From contig CP129480.1 of assembly GCA_030583885.1 (NCBI GenBank), positions 310,001 to 374,000 of the forward strand: a DNA stretch of 64,000 bases. The letters are read 5' to 3'. Shown in pieces: positions 46,194 to 56,438 of this stretch. The DNA comes from Anaerolineales bacterium (GTDB lineage: Bacteria > Chloroflexota > Anaerolineae > Anaerolineales > Villigracilaceae). The notes under the pieces are model-generated. The model saw nothing but the letters and a program-made list of their open reading frames with translations. It searched no databases and had not been told where the DNA came from. The position numbers were made by a program, and so were the translations under genes. Numbering within the stretch: position 1 is the stretch's first letter; every line of letters starts with the position of its first letter.

Positions 46194-46805
46194 TCAGGAT
46201 AGTTTTTTGACCATGCGGTGATATTCAAGGGTTTTGTTTTTATCCTGCACCGTCTCAACGACCTCATAACCATGCCGTTGGTAGAAACGAAAGGCATCCT
46301 GATTATACAAGCCTACGATCAGCGAACACTTCGCCAGTTTTTGATCACGGGTCAATTCTTCAGCAAACTTCAATAACGCAGAGCCAATGCCCTGCCCCTG
46401 CGAAGCGGGATCGACACCCAGATTGCTTATATAGTATTCATCCTTCACGGCCTCTCGCCCGCCGGGCAGGCTGATCCCACGCATCATAAAGCGCAAGGCT
46501 GGCCCAACGCCCATGACGGAAAACAAATGCGGACAAGTGGCAGCATTCAAATAGTCAACGCTTCCGCCTTTATATGAAAGCAGGGCTCCCTTCGAAATCC
46601 CGCCGGCTTCCGCAACGAATGAGAAGCGCAAACCAAACCGGCCGGCATTCCTGCGCACAAGGTTTTCAATTTGTCTTTTTATGGACCAATCATCCATGCC
46701 AAAGAGATGATCTGCCAGACTGCCCATCGAAAGCTTTATCATCTCTGCGATGAACGGGGCATCCTTTTGGCGCGCGGGATGGATACTGAGCTCAGTCAAA
46801 TTCAT
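46194..46805 (-). CDS. GNAT-family N-acetyltransferase
   Basis: A 203-residue protein with the GNAT acetyl-CoA loop in VDPASQGQGIGSALLKFAEE and the later strand NQDAFRFYQRHGYEVV. The N-terminal part (HPARQKDAPFIAEMI) is typical of the fold. Substrate unknown. Its ATG overlaps the stop of the DUF952 gene (ATGA), which ties it to the glycan cluster transcript, though a direct role in that pathway is not evident. Confidence 0.85.
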   Translation of the reverse strand: MNLTELSIHPARQKDAPFIAEMIKLSMGSLADHLFGMDDWSIKRQIENLVRRNAGRFGLRFSFVAEAGGISKGALLSYKGGSVDYLNAATCPHLFSVMGVGPALRFMMRGISLPGGREAVKDEYYISNLGVDPASQGQGIGSALLKFAEELTRDQKLAKCSLIVGLYNQDAFRFYQRHGYEVVETVQDKNKTLEYHRMVKKLS

Positions 46806-47155
46806 AAAGGCGGGAGGATGAAATTTCCAGCAGGGTCAGGCTCAAGGTCCAGCACAGAGACGACTGCCGTTAAGTTGATGGGACCATAAATATGCGGGAA
46901 CGAATCAGATTCAGAAATGCCGGCAGCGGGAGGTCCCGCGGGCGCCTCCCATTTAAGCCCGGGCTTGAGTTTTGTCTCGTCGAGCACGAGCAGCACAAGG
47001 TCATTTTTCCCGCGCTGAAAAGCGTTGGCGACATGCAGGACCTGCCTTTCGGTGGAGCAATGAATGAAGCCCTCGCTCTCCAGACTTGGCGCCGTGTATT
47101 CGCCGCGTGCCTGCGCATCATCCCATTCCGCGCGGGAGGTGATATGTAGAATCAT
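46802..47155 (-). CDS. DUF952 protein
   Basis: A 117-residue protein of the DUF952 family: opening ILHITSRAEWDDAQ, then FIHCSTERQV and a closing FPHIYGPINLTAVV. The fold is related to ADP-ribosyltransferase-like domains and the His-Ser/Thr pattern is conserved in the family, but no function is established. It overlaps the large fusion gene upstream and GNAT downstream by 4 bp on each side, so it sits in a tightly coupled block. Confidence 0.8.
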   Translation of the reverse strand: MILHITSRAEWDDAQARGEYTAPSLESEGFIHCSTERQVLHVANAFQRGKNDLVLLVLDETKLKPGLKWEAPAGPPAAGISESDSFPHIYGPINLTAVVSVLDLEPDPAGNFILPPL

Positions 47156-50100
47156 GGCAGGACCTCATAGATAACCGTATTCCCGTTAAGATACACCTCA
47201 TTCCATAGGACACCGTTCAACCGATCGAATTTCAACAGCCCATTCGCGGCGTTCGGGTCAGGCGGCGTGTATTTTGCATGTTCCAGGAGTCCAACGACAA
47301 TATACCGCACGCCATATTTGCGGAGAAAGTCCCGTGCCGCATCCTTTTCCGTTGTCATGTAAAAGGCATCCACTTCCGCGCCGCGTTGTTGGACAGCTTC
47401 GTTTGATAAAAAGGCGCGCTGCTGCTGCTGGTGCCATTGCCACCCAACCACATTGGGCAGGCCGGTGTAGGTGGAAAAGCGCGAATGCCATCTGTATTGC
47501 ACGCCTGCCGGCGCAGCTTCGAGAAGCACAGGAGAACCTTGGATGTTTTTCTGCATCCAGAGGATCGCGTGGTAATCCTCCGCCAGGGAAAAGTCGTGCC
47601 CATAATCCGCATACGAGGAGTATTTCATGAAATCCATGCTGTCGAGCGTGCGCGGTGCGGATGGTGTCATGCGGTCACTGATCTTGTCGGTGGTGGCGGT
47701 CAGGGTGAACATGAATGCACCCGCAAACAGCATGTAAACGCCCGCCTGATAGACCGTGCGCCAGCGCAGCCGCCAGAATGGGACCGCATCCACCAACCAG
47801 CCGAAGGAAGCGGCGGCGCTGACCGCCAGCAGCATCCACGCCTGCAGATACAGCTTGAAGACCGTGTTCATGCGGCCGATGTCGCCGACCAGCACAACCA
47901 GCTCCACAGCGATGGTCAGCGCAAGCGCCGTGCCGATCATCAACAGCACGCCGCGTTTGACATCGGGCATGCCTGTGCGCAGGATGAGTATCCCGGCCCA
48001 GGCGGCAAGCGGCAACGCCAGCCAGCCAATGCGGACCCCGTCCACTGCGAGGAAGACGAGCAGGGCAATGAACACAGCCAGCGCAATTTCGATCCACAGG
48101 ACGTAATCACGAAGTTTGCCCAAACGTGAAAGCGGAGTGGACGCCATCCACTTGCGGGTTTCCCACGCCAGCCAGGCTACGATGATGAAAAGGAATAATC
48201 CCCATTGCGTGATGTAGGACGAGATCGGCGTATGTGAGCCCTGCCATGGATTGACCTCGCCGTACCCCTGTCCGTACCAATATGAAAACGGTAAATACAG
48301 CAGAGTGCCGAGACCATACAGCACTGCAACCATGCCAAGCGCAACGACGGCGCGTCCCAACCAGGCGGGCAGATTAAGGTAATCCCTCCATTCAAAATTA
48401 AGATACAACGTGTATGCCAGCGCTATCGCGGCGAGAGGGAAGTAGGTGTACAAGTCCCATGTGTTCGTCGGTTTCAATGCGCCGGTCATCAATGCCCCAA
48501 TGCCAAGGACGGCGATCCACTCGCCGCGAGTCAAGTGCGCACGGGATTTGATAAATGACACCGCCCAGGCAATGATGAACAAGGTAATGGGCATCACCAG
48601 CATGTGCGCGTGCATGTCACTGTACAGGAAGGTAAACAACGGGAATTCCGTGATCGGTTCCACGTCATTCGGTGCCGGGATCACCCGGCTGGGGAACCAA
48701 TACCAGTCACCGCGCCCGATGGGCAGGAAGGAATCGCCGCCAAACGACATGAACAGCCCCTGCACCGCCCAGATCCACTTCTGCACGAAGGTCGCATCCG
48801 CGGGCACAACACCGCCCGGCGCGGCAACCCGCTGGAAACCGTTAAAGACAAGTCGAATCGTCCCAAGATTGCCCAGCAAAACGGTCATGAAGGAGGCGGC
48901 CAGACCGGCGATCAGGGGCGATTGATCCGCATCCTTCCTTTCCATCAAATTCCAGCCAATCGCAAACGCACCGATCGCGACCAGCGCAAACCACGTCGGT
49001 AAAATAAAGTTGTATGCAATCGAGGGCACAATGCCAAGCAGTTTCACCGGCGTGCCTGCCAGCACAAAGCCATAATAGTAATAATTGATGTATCCGCCTG
49101 CAAACCAGGGGTCATACGGCGGGAAACTCTCGCTCTTCAAGACCGCATTGAAATACGAAAAATCCATCGGCCTTTCCCCGCCCTTGGCGGGATGCCACAT
49201 ATCCGAGTTGCCAAGGCGGATGAGCAGGTCGATCAGGAAGAAGACAAAAAAGAGGATCTCAACGGTGACGAAGAATCTGCGATTCGCATTCCAATCATCC
49301 CGGTACTTATCTCTGCGCTTCAACCACAACCCGACGCCTGCCACCGCCACCAGGGCAAACACCACACTGATGGACGTCCGTGTGTACGGCACGCCGACAG
49401 AACCGCCCATCCATGCAATCCAGGCAAGCAGGACCAGCCCGACAACCCTGCCCAATGGATAGGCATATTGTCCAAAGCCCGGCAACGCCAACCGCGCGAT
49501 CGGATAGGCGAAGAGTCCCAGCACGAAAATAAATGAATACCAGAGCAGCACGCCGAGAATGGGATATTGGTTTTGAATCCAGTCGTAATCAAACAGATCA
49601 GACCATGTGCCGCCCGCGCGCTGTTGAGCCAGACGGGTATCCGGCAGCATCAACGTCTTGTAATCGGCGAACTCCGTCGGCTTAAGTTGGACAGCCTTGC
49701 TTAAATCCACCCTGCCGAGTATCTCATGGACTTGTGACGGGTCGAACTCCGCGGTTTTCTGGAAAATCATTACCTTGGGATGGTCGTAGAAGGTAAACCC
49801 TTCCTCCGCGGCCTGATCGTTGATGACCAATGGACCCAGCGTCGGATAAGACTCAAAGACCTCCACCAATTCAAAGCCCAGGCTGCCCGTATATTGTCCG
49901 GGCTTCGCCACGCGGTAACATTCAATGATGTTCTCATTCTCCGGACAGCCGAGCAATTCGCGGTAATACTGTGTGGTCAGCGGATAGCGTTCGGGCAGGC
50001 GGGTGATCTGGGCGTATTGATGGTTGGTGGGGATGATGATGTAGTCCGCCTGCGAGAGCGTCTCGACAAAGCGGTTGAGTTTATTTTCGTCGTCCGTCCA

Positions 50101-52047
50101 ATAGACCTGCAAAATCAGGTCGCCGCGATAGATGCCGCCAAAGGCATCGTATCCATCGATGCGGAAGGGCAGGCCCCAATCGTAATCGGTCTCATTGGCA
50201 AGGTAGGAGCCGCTCAGGGAAAGCGCAGTCCCCAGCGTTTCCATCTTCAAGACATACGATTGGTTTTCAGTGATAGGCACTACGCGGTCAAATGTCAACG
50301 TGACGGACGGTCCGCGCGGATCCTCCGTCTGTGTGAAATCCACCACCCTGGAGGCGCGCGCAAGCACAACGTCCGGCTGCGAGGCGGAAGAGAGAGTCAG
50401 AACAATCGTCGAGGGGGATGTAACAGAGTCCATCGCATGACCGAGAAAAATTTCGGAAATCTGTCCATCACGGTTCGGAGAAAACGACAGGTTGAAGGGT
50501 GCACCGGCTTGAATCAGCACATCGGCATGGACAGGCAACGGCTGGTTGTATATGCCGTCGCTCTCCGTTTCGATGCGCAGGTTGACGGGACCCGGCGCAT
50601 TCTGGAAGAGCCAGCGCGAAGCGGCAATGCGGGGCTCATCACGCAGATAAATGCTATGGAAGGCAAACGCCCAGACGGCGGTGAGGGATAGGACGATTAT
50701 TCCAAGAAGGCCCGCAAAAACAGCCGGCAGGTTAAACCGTTTGAATGTTAAGGTTTTCCATCCCGCCAGTTCGAAGATAAACCAGGCTGCCATCATGCAC
50801 AGGAGGGGATAAATCGGCAATTGATAACGCATGGTGGGGTTGAATTGAAGCGATTGCCAGAGGAAATAAAAGGCGGTCCAGCCCCACAACAACAAATGGC
50901 GGTATTCACCTTTGAGAATTCGCCAGCCCATGAGCAGGAACCCCGCCCAGGCAAGCATGCCAAGCGGAAGCCCAAGTCCCCAGAGGGTGAGGTTTTCAAA
51001 TGAATACAAATGCGAACGGCGCGCCCATTGCAAATTCCACGGCAGGTCGGCTTCGCCCGTGGCCTGCACCCGTTGTTCGGCAATGTTATTCACCCATTGC
51101 GGGTTCAAGCCAATGCCGTCGAACGCATACGGCTGGAAGATGCGGAAGGAGAGGATGGTCGCAAGTCCGCCGGCGATGAGGAAGGCAACGATCAGCGTCC
51201 AGGAATCGGCGGAGGGTGTTTTTTTACGGTCGTACATGAGATGGCGAACGGCAAATACAAACGGCAAAGCAAATGCCAGCGCGGCCGCGTTGATCTTGGA
51301 TGCCATGGCCATGCCCAATGCGAGGCCAAAGCCGATGCTGAAATAGAAAATCGGGTTTTTGAGTAGTTGAGTGACGAGCAGCGATCGGCGCGGTGTCTGC
51401 TGTGTTTCCCCTCCCGCTTCCTGTTGAGCGACCGCAGCCTCACCGCGGTTGTCCTTGTATCCCGCGATCTTTACCGCAAACGCCAGCGTCAAAAACATGA
51501 ACAGATTGACAAAAAGGTCCGACGTGAAAAAATGCGATTGCTGGATCTGCATCACAGCCAGCGAGGAGAACGCGGCGGCAAACAGACCGACCTTCCGTCC
51601 ATACAAGCTTGAAACGATCAAATAAAGCAGGAAAATCGTCAGCAGATCCGCCAGCGCAGACACCTGCCGTGCAAAGAACTTGGATTTCCCAATGTCATCG
51701 TTGCCGCTTAAGTCCATGGCATAACGCGTCAGCGTCATGGGCAGGTTGCCGTAGACAAAGAACCCATACCCGCGGTTATACGGGTTGAGGGGGGATGTCC
51801 CCGCATCCAGATATTCACGAAAGGTCAACCAGCGCTTTTGTTCGGGAGGGCAGGCGTCCACAGGGATGAGCGAATCTTCGCAACTCTGCGTACGCAGGTT
51901 ATCCAGCACTCCCATCAGAAAGAGCTCGTCCGGATGCTGATGGTATCCTTCGCCCCAGTTCACACCGGTTAACCGCAACGTGCCTGCCAAAAGCAGGACG
52001 AGGATAAAAAGAAAATCGTATACCCATGCGTGTTTTTTGCTTCTCAT
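47152..52047 (-). CDS. Giant GT39-like/YYY (DUF2298) fusion membrane protein
   Basis: A 1631-residue protein joining two modules. Residues 1 to about 520 are a GT-C, GT39-like unit with the acidic loop HQHPDELFLMG and about 12 helices, then a soluble region (about 520-800) that includes beta-rich and CPENENIIEC-containing parts. From about 830 on, a second polytopic region contains the YYY motif (GGYINYYYYGFVLAGTPVKLL, near 985) and ends in a soluble tail like that of the 818-residue YYY protein. Free versions of both modules are encoded nearby, so the fusion suggests that they act together in membrane glycosyl transfer. Confidence 0.85.
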   Translation of the reverse strand: MRSKKHAWVYDFLFILVLLLAGTLRLTGVNWGEGYHQHPDELFLMGVLDNLRTQSCEDSLIPVDACPPEQKRWLTFREYLDAGTSPLNPYNRGYGFFVYGNLPMTLTRYAMDLSGNDDIGKSKFFARQVSALADLLTIFLLYLIVSSLYGRKVGLFAAAFSSLAVMQIQQSHFFTSDLFVNLFMFLTLAFAVKIAGYKDNRGEAAVAQQEAGGETQQTPRRSLLVTQLLKNPIFYFSIGFGLALGMAMASKINAAALAFALPFVFAVRHLMYDRKKTPSADSWTLIVAFLIAGGLATILSFRIFQPYAFDGIGLNPQWVNNIAEQRVQATGEADLPWNLQWARRSHLYSFENLTLWGLGLPLGMLAWAGFLLMGWRILKGEYRHLLLWGWTAFYFLWQSLQFNPTMRYQLPIYPLLCMMAAWFIFELAGWKTLTFKRFNLPAVFAGLLGIIVLSLTAVWAFAFHSIYLRDEPRIAASRWLFQNAPGPVNLRIETESDGIYNQPLPVHADVLIQAGAPFNLSFSPNRDGQISEIFLGHAMDSVTSPSTIVLTLSSASQPDVVLARASRVVDFTQTEDPRGPSVTLTFDRVVPITENQSYVLKMETLGTALSLSGSYLANETDYDWGLPFRIDGYDAFGGIYRGDLILQVYWTDDENKLNRFVETLSQADYIIIPTNHQYAQITRLPERYPLTTQYYRELLGCPENENIIECYRVAKPGQYTGSLGFELVEVFESYPTLGPLVINDQAAEEGFTFYDHPKVMIFQKTAEFDPSQVHEILGRVDLSKAVQLKPTEFADYKTLMLPDTRLAQQRAGGTWSDLFDYDWIQNQYPILGVLLWYSFIFVLGLFAYPIARLALPGFGQYAYPLGRVVGLVLLAWIAWMGGSVGVPYTRTSISVVFALVAVAGVGLWLKRRDKYRDDWNANRRFFVTVEILFFVFFLIDLLIRLGNSDMWHPAKGGERPMDFSYFNAVLKSESFPPYDPWFAGGYINYYYYGFVLAGTPVKLLGIVPSIAYNFILPTWFALVAIGAFAIGWNLMERKDADQSPLIAGLAASFMTVLLGNLGTIRLVFNGFQRVAAPGGVVPADATFVQKWIWAVQGLFMSFGGDSFLPIGRGDWYWFPSRVIPAPNDVEPITEFPLFTFLYSDMHAHMLVMPITLFIIAWAVSFIKSRAHLTRGEWIAVLGIGALMTGALKPTNTWDLYTYFPLAAIALAYTLYLNFEWRDYLNLPAWLGRAVVALGMVAVLYGLGTLLYLPFSYWYGQGYGEVNPWQGSHTPISSYITQWGLFLFIIVAWLAWETRKWMASTPLSRLGKLRDYVLWIEIALAVFIALLVFLAVDGVRIGWLALPLAAWAGILILRTGMPDVKRGVLLMIGTALALTIAVELVVLVGDIGRMNTVFKLYLQAWMLLAVSAAASFGWLVDAVPFWRLRWRTVYQAGVYMLFAGAFMFTLTATTDKISDRMTPSAPRTLDSMDFMKYSSYADYGHDFSLAEDYHAILWMQKNIQGSPVLLEAAPAGVQYRWHSRFSTYTGLPNVVGWQWHQQQQRAFLSNEAVQQRGAEVDAFYMTTEKDAARDFLRKYGVRYIVVGLLEHAKYTPPDPNAANGLLKFDRLNGVLWNEVYLNGNTVIYEVLP

Positions 52048-52086
52048 AATGGTTACTGCCTCATGCCCCGCGGATGAATGAGGCGA

Positions 52087-54216
52087 TCAATCTTCCACTA
52101 AAAAGATATAAAAGTCCTTGCCTGGAACGGCTGAAGTATATCGGCTCAGTTTGCCATTTGGATAGAGTTCCCTAAGAATCTTCTCAGTTTCCGGGTCATT
52201 GCTCCAAAAGAGGAACATTTTGGGAGCCGGCATACTTATGCTCTCTGCAAGGCGATCCTGCCACATGGCAAAGTCACGGTTGGGAATGCCCGCCCAGACA
52301 CCCGGCAGACGCGTATCCACCCAGTGAGGGAAGGGTATGATCCTGACCGTATCGGTCTGCCCGTATTTTTCTCTAAACTCGGTGATCACCCTGCCCAATT
52401 CAGACGTATTCCAAACGGCAGACCTGAAGGCCGGTCCAAATGTGTTAAAGACGATGCCATAATTTTGATGAGCGGAAACTGCGAACAGGGCCCCCGTCAA
52501 CCCATAGGCGATGAACTGCCGCCTCTTTTCCGCGCCAAAACTTGATATAAACCCATCCAGAGCCAGCGCGCTGACAAGGATGGCCACCACCCCCGCGCCG
52601 CCCGTTCGATTCAAGGAGGGGTTTTCACCGGGAAAAGCCAGCGAAAACACCGACGGCAGGATCAATATTGGAATGGAGACCAACAGGAGCAGGTCGCGCC
52701 AATCCCGCTGCCGCACATAACGCACGAGCAATAATAGGACGCCTAGCACAAATAATGCAGCTGTCACCACGTCCAATGCCGGGCGGCTTGGCACCGAATG
52801 CACCCATATCTTGCCGTTATCCCAATTAAATAACAACAAACCTTTATACATGTTGGAAAGGAAGATCTGCCAGGCCGGCCCGGGCAGGGGCGCTTCCAGA
52901 CTGCTCAGGCGGGTCAGGGCGCGGTATCCAACCAGGTCCGGGCGCTCCATCCAGTACCGCATAAGCGGTAAAAAGACAAAGATGGAAACGACAACAACAA
53001 TGGCAAGCCACCAGAGCGCCTGCTGACGATTCTCCCTCGACTTGACGTGTAGAAAATAAATGAGAAATGCCGCAACCACAAACAGCGGCACAATGCGGAA
53101 CGGGCTGTACCCATGCAGACCAATTCCCAGGAAAATGCCGCAGAGGATGAAATCGTTTCGGTTGCGGGAACGCAGCCCGCGGGTCAGGTAAAGAAGCGTG
53201 GGGGCGAGGAAGAGCGCGTAGAGCGGAAAACGAAGTCCAATGCGCGAGATGACGTTGGGCCAATAGGCGATCCCGAAAAGAAAGAGGGCGAAGAGGGCAA
53301 CCCGCTCATTTCCATATTCCCTGCCAAGCAAATAAACAAAGGGCAGGGTTAATATGCCAAGTAAAACCGTGCCAAGTTTGAGACTGAGGAAGGAAAACCC
53401 CGTGTTGAATATTTTCGACACCAGCAGGGTCCAATAAAACTGAAAGGCTTCGCGTCCCGTGTTCTCTTGAAAAAAGATGAAGGTGTTCCCTTCGGTGATT
53501 CCATATACATCCAGCAACTTTTCAGCATGATCACTGAACGGCTCAGCCGGCACAAACTGGAGTTGATGCAGGCGAAAAAAAAGGGTCACGCCAAACACGG
53601 CAAGCACGATCCCGTTCCAGAGCATTTTTTTACGGCGTGTTTCCGCATCCACAACACCACTCTTTGGGGTTTTGAGCCACAAACTATAAGCAAGCAAACC
53701 GATGGATAAAATCCATAGCAGGGTGTTGGTCAGCGTGAACAACCCGCCGCCGAAATCCACAAAGGCGATCAGTGCCAAAATAACCGCAACGATCAGGGGG
53801 AGCAGACGGGTGGTGAGAGGATCGGGAATGTATTTTACGGCAGGCAGGGCCGGCAAATGCCATTCATTCTTGAACGTTCCCCAGACTGCCAGTCCAACCG
53901 CAAAAAGGTACAACGCCAGCGCGAATATACCCTGACGATTTGGAGGCTCCACAAGCGCCTGCGCACCCAGCGCAAGGAACAAGGCCAGAAGGGAACGCCA
54001 GGGGAAGGAGGTCGCACGCGCAGGCTCGAGCGGCGGTTCTTCAAGCGGCTGGGCTGCCTCCTGCGCAAGCGTTTGGCTGATCTCTTCACGCCTTCTCGCA
54101 TCCCACAGTGAACGGATAAAGTTGAAGAAGGAACGCCAGTCCTTTGTAACGGATTTATAGAAGTCCAGAACTGTGGGTTCCTTTTCTGCTGGTGGCTGAA
54201 GGTTGTCGTTTGTCAT
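52087..54216 (-). CDS. GT39/ArnT-like membrane glycosyltransferase
   Basis: About 709 residues from the ATG at 54216 (a TTG three codons earlier is possible). A soluble N-terminus of about 60 residues is followed by about 13 helices and a short soluble end. The loop FVPAEPFSDHAEKLLDVYGI holds acidic residues and helix repeats typical of PMT/ArnT-type enzymes that use polyprenyl-phosphate sugars, and FFQENTGREAFQFYW is a conserved GT-C segment. It is 39 bp upstream of the giant fusion on the same strand. Donor and acceptor unknown. Confidence 0.75.
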   Translation of the reverse strand: MTNDNLQPPAEKEPTVLDFYKSVTKDWRSFFNFIRSLWDARRREEISQTLAQEAAQPLEEPPLEPARATSFPWRSLLALFLALGAQALVEPPNRQGIFALALYLFAVGLAVWGTFKNEWHLPALPAVKYIPDPLTTRLLPLIVAVILALIAFVDFGGGLFTLTNTLLWILSIGLLAYSLWLKTPKSGVVDAETRRKKMLWNGIVLAVFGVTLFFRLHQLQFVPAEPFSDHAEKLLDVYGITEGNTFIFFQENTGREAFQFYWTLLVSKIFNTGFSFLSLKLGTVLLGILTLPFVYLLGREYGNERVALFALFLFGIAYWPNVISRIGLRFPLYALFLAPTLLYLTRGLRSRNRNDFILCGIFLGIGLHGYSPFRIVPLFVVAAFLIYFLHVKSRENRQQALWWLAIVVVVSIFVFLPLMRYWMERPDLVGYRALTRLSSLEAPLPGPAWQIFLSNMYKGLLLFNWDNGKIWVHSVPSRPALDVVTAALFVLGVLLLLVRYVRQRDWRDLLLLVSIPILILPSVFSLAFPGENPSLNRTGGAGVVAILVSALALDGFISSFGAEKRRQFIAYGLTGALFAVSAHQNYGIVFNTFGPAFRSAVWNTSELGRVITEFREKYGQTDTVRIIPFPHWVDTRLPGVWAGIPNRDFAMWQDRLAESISMPAPKMFLFWSNDPETEKILRELYPNGKLSRYTSAVPGKDFYIFLVED

Positions 54217-54353
54217 TCGGCTCAACTCGAGGTTTAATGAATTACGGAGTACGGGATGATCGATCCGTGATGTATGGGATGGGTTTCATAAAGGGAGGTG
54301 GGGGAAGGGCAGGCAATTCAACAAAGTATAAGATCGGTTTCGCCAAAATCCAT

Positions 54354-55145
54354 CTATTTTTTAACGGCAACATAAAACGTGTACGTACCATCTTCCGCTG
54401 CCGCAGTGGAAGCATATTTTCTGACATACCGCTCCGTCAGCCAGAGATTCCATTTCGTGGGGGAGAGTATCCATTTGCCCGTCAGCACCCTGGATATCAG
54501 TGACGGCAGGCCAAAATAATGGCCCCATTCTAACACGCGCGTGGATGCGGGTGGAAAGTAATGCCACCAGCGCTCAAGCTTGAAGCCTGCGCGCCCAAGG
54601 CGCTGTTCCCATACATGCGGTTCGTCCGCGTGATGGACGCGGGATATTTTGCGGAACCAGTTTTCATAGGGTTTGCCGAAAACCCTTGTTAATGAAAGTG
54701 CATGGAAATGTTTTGGGTTTGGCACGCAGAAATAAAACGGGGCGTTCGGCTTCAGAATACGGGCGGTCTCCTTCAAGACATCAGCGATATGCGGGATGTG
54801 CTCCAACACCGAATTGCTTAGCCCGCTGGAAAAATAATCGGATGGGAACGGCGCGCTAGCTCCATCCGCCTCCACCAGGGATCTGTACGCGCCGTATCGT
54901 TTTGCCTCATGAATGGGTTTGTGCCAGGGGTCGAGCCCCACATCCAGTTTGTTTGCGAACGTGAGCGAAGCGAAGTGACCGTCACCGCAACCCAGGTCAT
55001 ACACCGGGGAGGGCAGCGGCAAATCCTGGTAATAGGAAGCCTCCACCGCGCGCAACAAACCGCGAAAATAGGGCAGTGAACTGATCTGGGGAAAGAGAAA
55101 ATCCTTCGCTTTCCGATTTTGGATTAACAATGGACGATTGTTCAC
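54354..55145 (-). CDS. SAM-dependent methyltransferase
   Basis: A 263-residue class I methyltransferase (Methyltransf_11 type): motif I YDLGCGDGHFASL, an acidic residue after beta 2 (GLDPW) and motif for SAM contact LSNSVLEHIP. The C-terminal part has amphipathic and hydrophobic pieces. The start is a GTG overlapping the stop of the glycosyltransferase (GTGA), so they are coupled and the methyl group probably goes onto a lipid or glycan intermediate, which is inference. Confidence 0.82.
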   Translation of the reverse strand: MNNRPLLIQNRKAKDFLFPQISSLPYFRGLLRAVEASYYQDLPLPSPVYDLGCGDGHFASLTFANKLDVGLDPWHKPIHEAKRYGAYRSLVEADGASAPFPSDYFSSGLSNSVLEHIPHIADVLKETARILKPNAPFYFCVPNPKHFHALSLTRVFGKPYENWFRKISRVHHADEPHVWEQRLGRAGFKLERWWHYFPPASTRVLEWGHYFGLPSLISRVLTGKWILSPTKWNLWLTERYVRKYASTAAAEDGTYTFYVAVKK

Positions 55146-56302
55146 TGCTTCCTCTTAAGTTTCGCAAATAATTTTTCATATTCCTGCGCAATGGAATCGG
55201 GGTCATAGGATTTTTTGATGGCGTCCATATCACCGCGATACTTTTCCGCTTCATCCAATACGCCCAAAATTGATTCCGCCAGAGAGGCGGGATCTCCAAT
55301 CTGAGAGACTCTGCCCATGCCATGCATGGTTACCGGCTGACGCACGCCCGGCAAAGCGGACGGCACGCACGGCACGCCGTTCATCATCGCTTCAATTTGC
55401 ACAAGCCCAAAGGCTTCGGTGGAATTGAGCGATGGAACCGTCAACACGTCCAGGTTGGGATAAAATGCCGCCATTTGCACGGGATCGAGGTTGCCAAGAA
55501 ATTTCCAGTTGCCGCTGATCTCATATGTGCGGATGCGCGGCATGAGTCTATCTGAATACATCTGCTCACCCATTACGTTTTCATAGGTCCCTGCAAAAAG
55601 GACCTGCGCCTTGGGGTATTTTTTCAGAATTATGGGCAAGGCATCCAGCAGGACTTCGACGCCCTTCTCCGATGCAAAACGCGCCGCCATGCCGATGACG
55701 GGATTCCGCTCCCTGGTGAGGTTTGTCTCTGAGAAGGCAGAAACCGCTTGCGGCGTGGGGTCAGGCAGTCCAACGGGAGGTAGGATCGGGGTCAGTTTTG
55801 AGGCGAAGCGCGAGAGAAAGGGCGAGTGATCCGCATAGTCCTGGGTGTAGGTCACGATGTGGTTCGCGAGAAATCCCGCCATATTGTTCTGAAAATCCAC
55901 CACACGGTTGACGATGCGGTTGAAAAATGTGCGGGGAAGCTGCACATCACAGTGATAGGTGAGGATGGCGGGCCTGCCAAGGAGACGCGCACGAAATGCG
56001 ACGCCGGGCGCATCGAACTGCGGGAGATGCAATTGCACAACATCATGCTGCCAGACCAGTTTGGTAGCGACAAGCCCAAACGTTGGCGCAAGCACGCCCT
56101 TGCTGATCCGCGCCGCAACAGGCACGCGGATGACTCTGACGCCATCCAGCATTTCATCATTGGGAAGGGATGGATCGTATTGCGTGGTCATCACCGTGAC
56201 ATGGTGCCCGCGTTTGACAAAAGCGCGTGCAAGCCGCTCGGCATAGATGGTGAGTCCGCTGGTGTGCGGACGATAATAGGTGAGAACTGTCAGGATTTTC
56301 AT
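55142..56302 (-). CDS. GT4 family glycosyltransferase
   Basis: A 386-residue GT-B enzyme: N-terminal MKILTVLTYYRPHTSGLTIYAERLARAF, membrane-facing basic patch, and the C-terminal donor site with STEAFGLVQIEAMMNG (E-x7-E type) typical of GT4. It probably adds a sugar to a lipid-linked acceptor on the cytoplasmic face. TATAAT lies 12 nt before the ATG on the minus strand (plus-strand 56315-56320), so it could head the long cluster that runs to 39909. Confidence 0.88.
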   Translation of the reverse strand: MKILTVLTYYRPHTSGLTIYAERLARAFVKRGHHVTVMTTQYDPSLPNDEMLDGVRVIRVPVAARISKGVLAPTFGLVATKLVWQHDVVQLHLPQFDAPGVAFRARLLGRPAILTYHCDVQLPRTFFNRIVNRVVDFQNNMAGFLANHIVTYTQDYADHSPFLSRFASKLTPILPPVGLPDPTPQAVSAFSETNLTRERNPVIGMAARFASEKGVEVLLDALPIILKKYPKAQVLFAGTYENVMGEQMYSDRLMPRIRTYEISGNWKFLGNLDPVQMAAFYPNLDVLTVPSLNSTEAFGLVQIEAMMNGVPCVPSALPGVRQPVTMHGMGRVSQIGDPASLAESILGVLDEAEKYRGDMDAIKKSYDPDSIAQEYEKLFAKLKRKQ

Positions 56303-56438
56303 AAGGCGGGGAGTATTATAACGCAGGTATTTGTATAGACGTTTCGGAATTTGGGCGAATAATTGGAAACCTTCCCTTCATTTCAGGGGTTGTTAAGTAT
56401 GTAGTTCCAAACCAGTTATTTAAAAGGAGAAAAGTAAA

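Noticed and set aside
49780..50691. 303-codon open frame on the plus strand
   Set aside because: It runs antisense to the giant fusion, has no recognisable domain or ribosome site, and follows the codon structure of the opposite strand.
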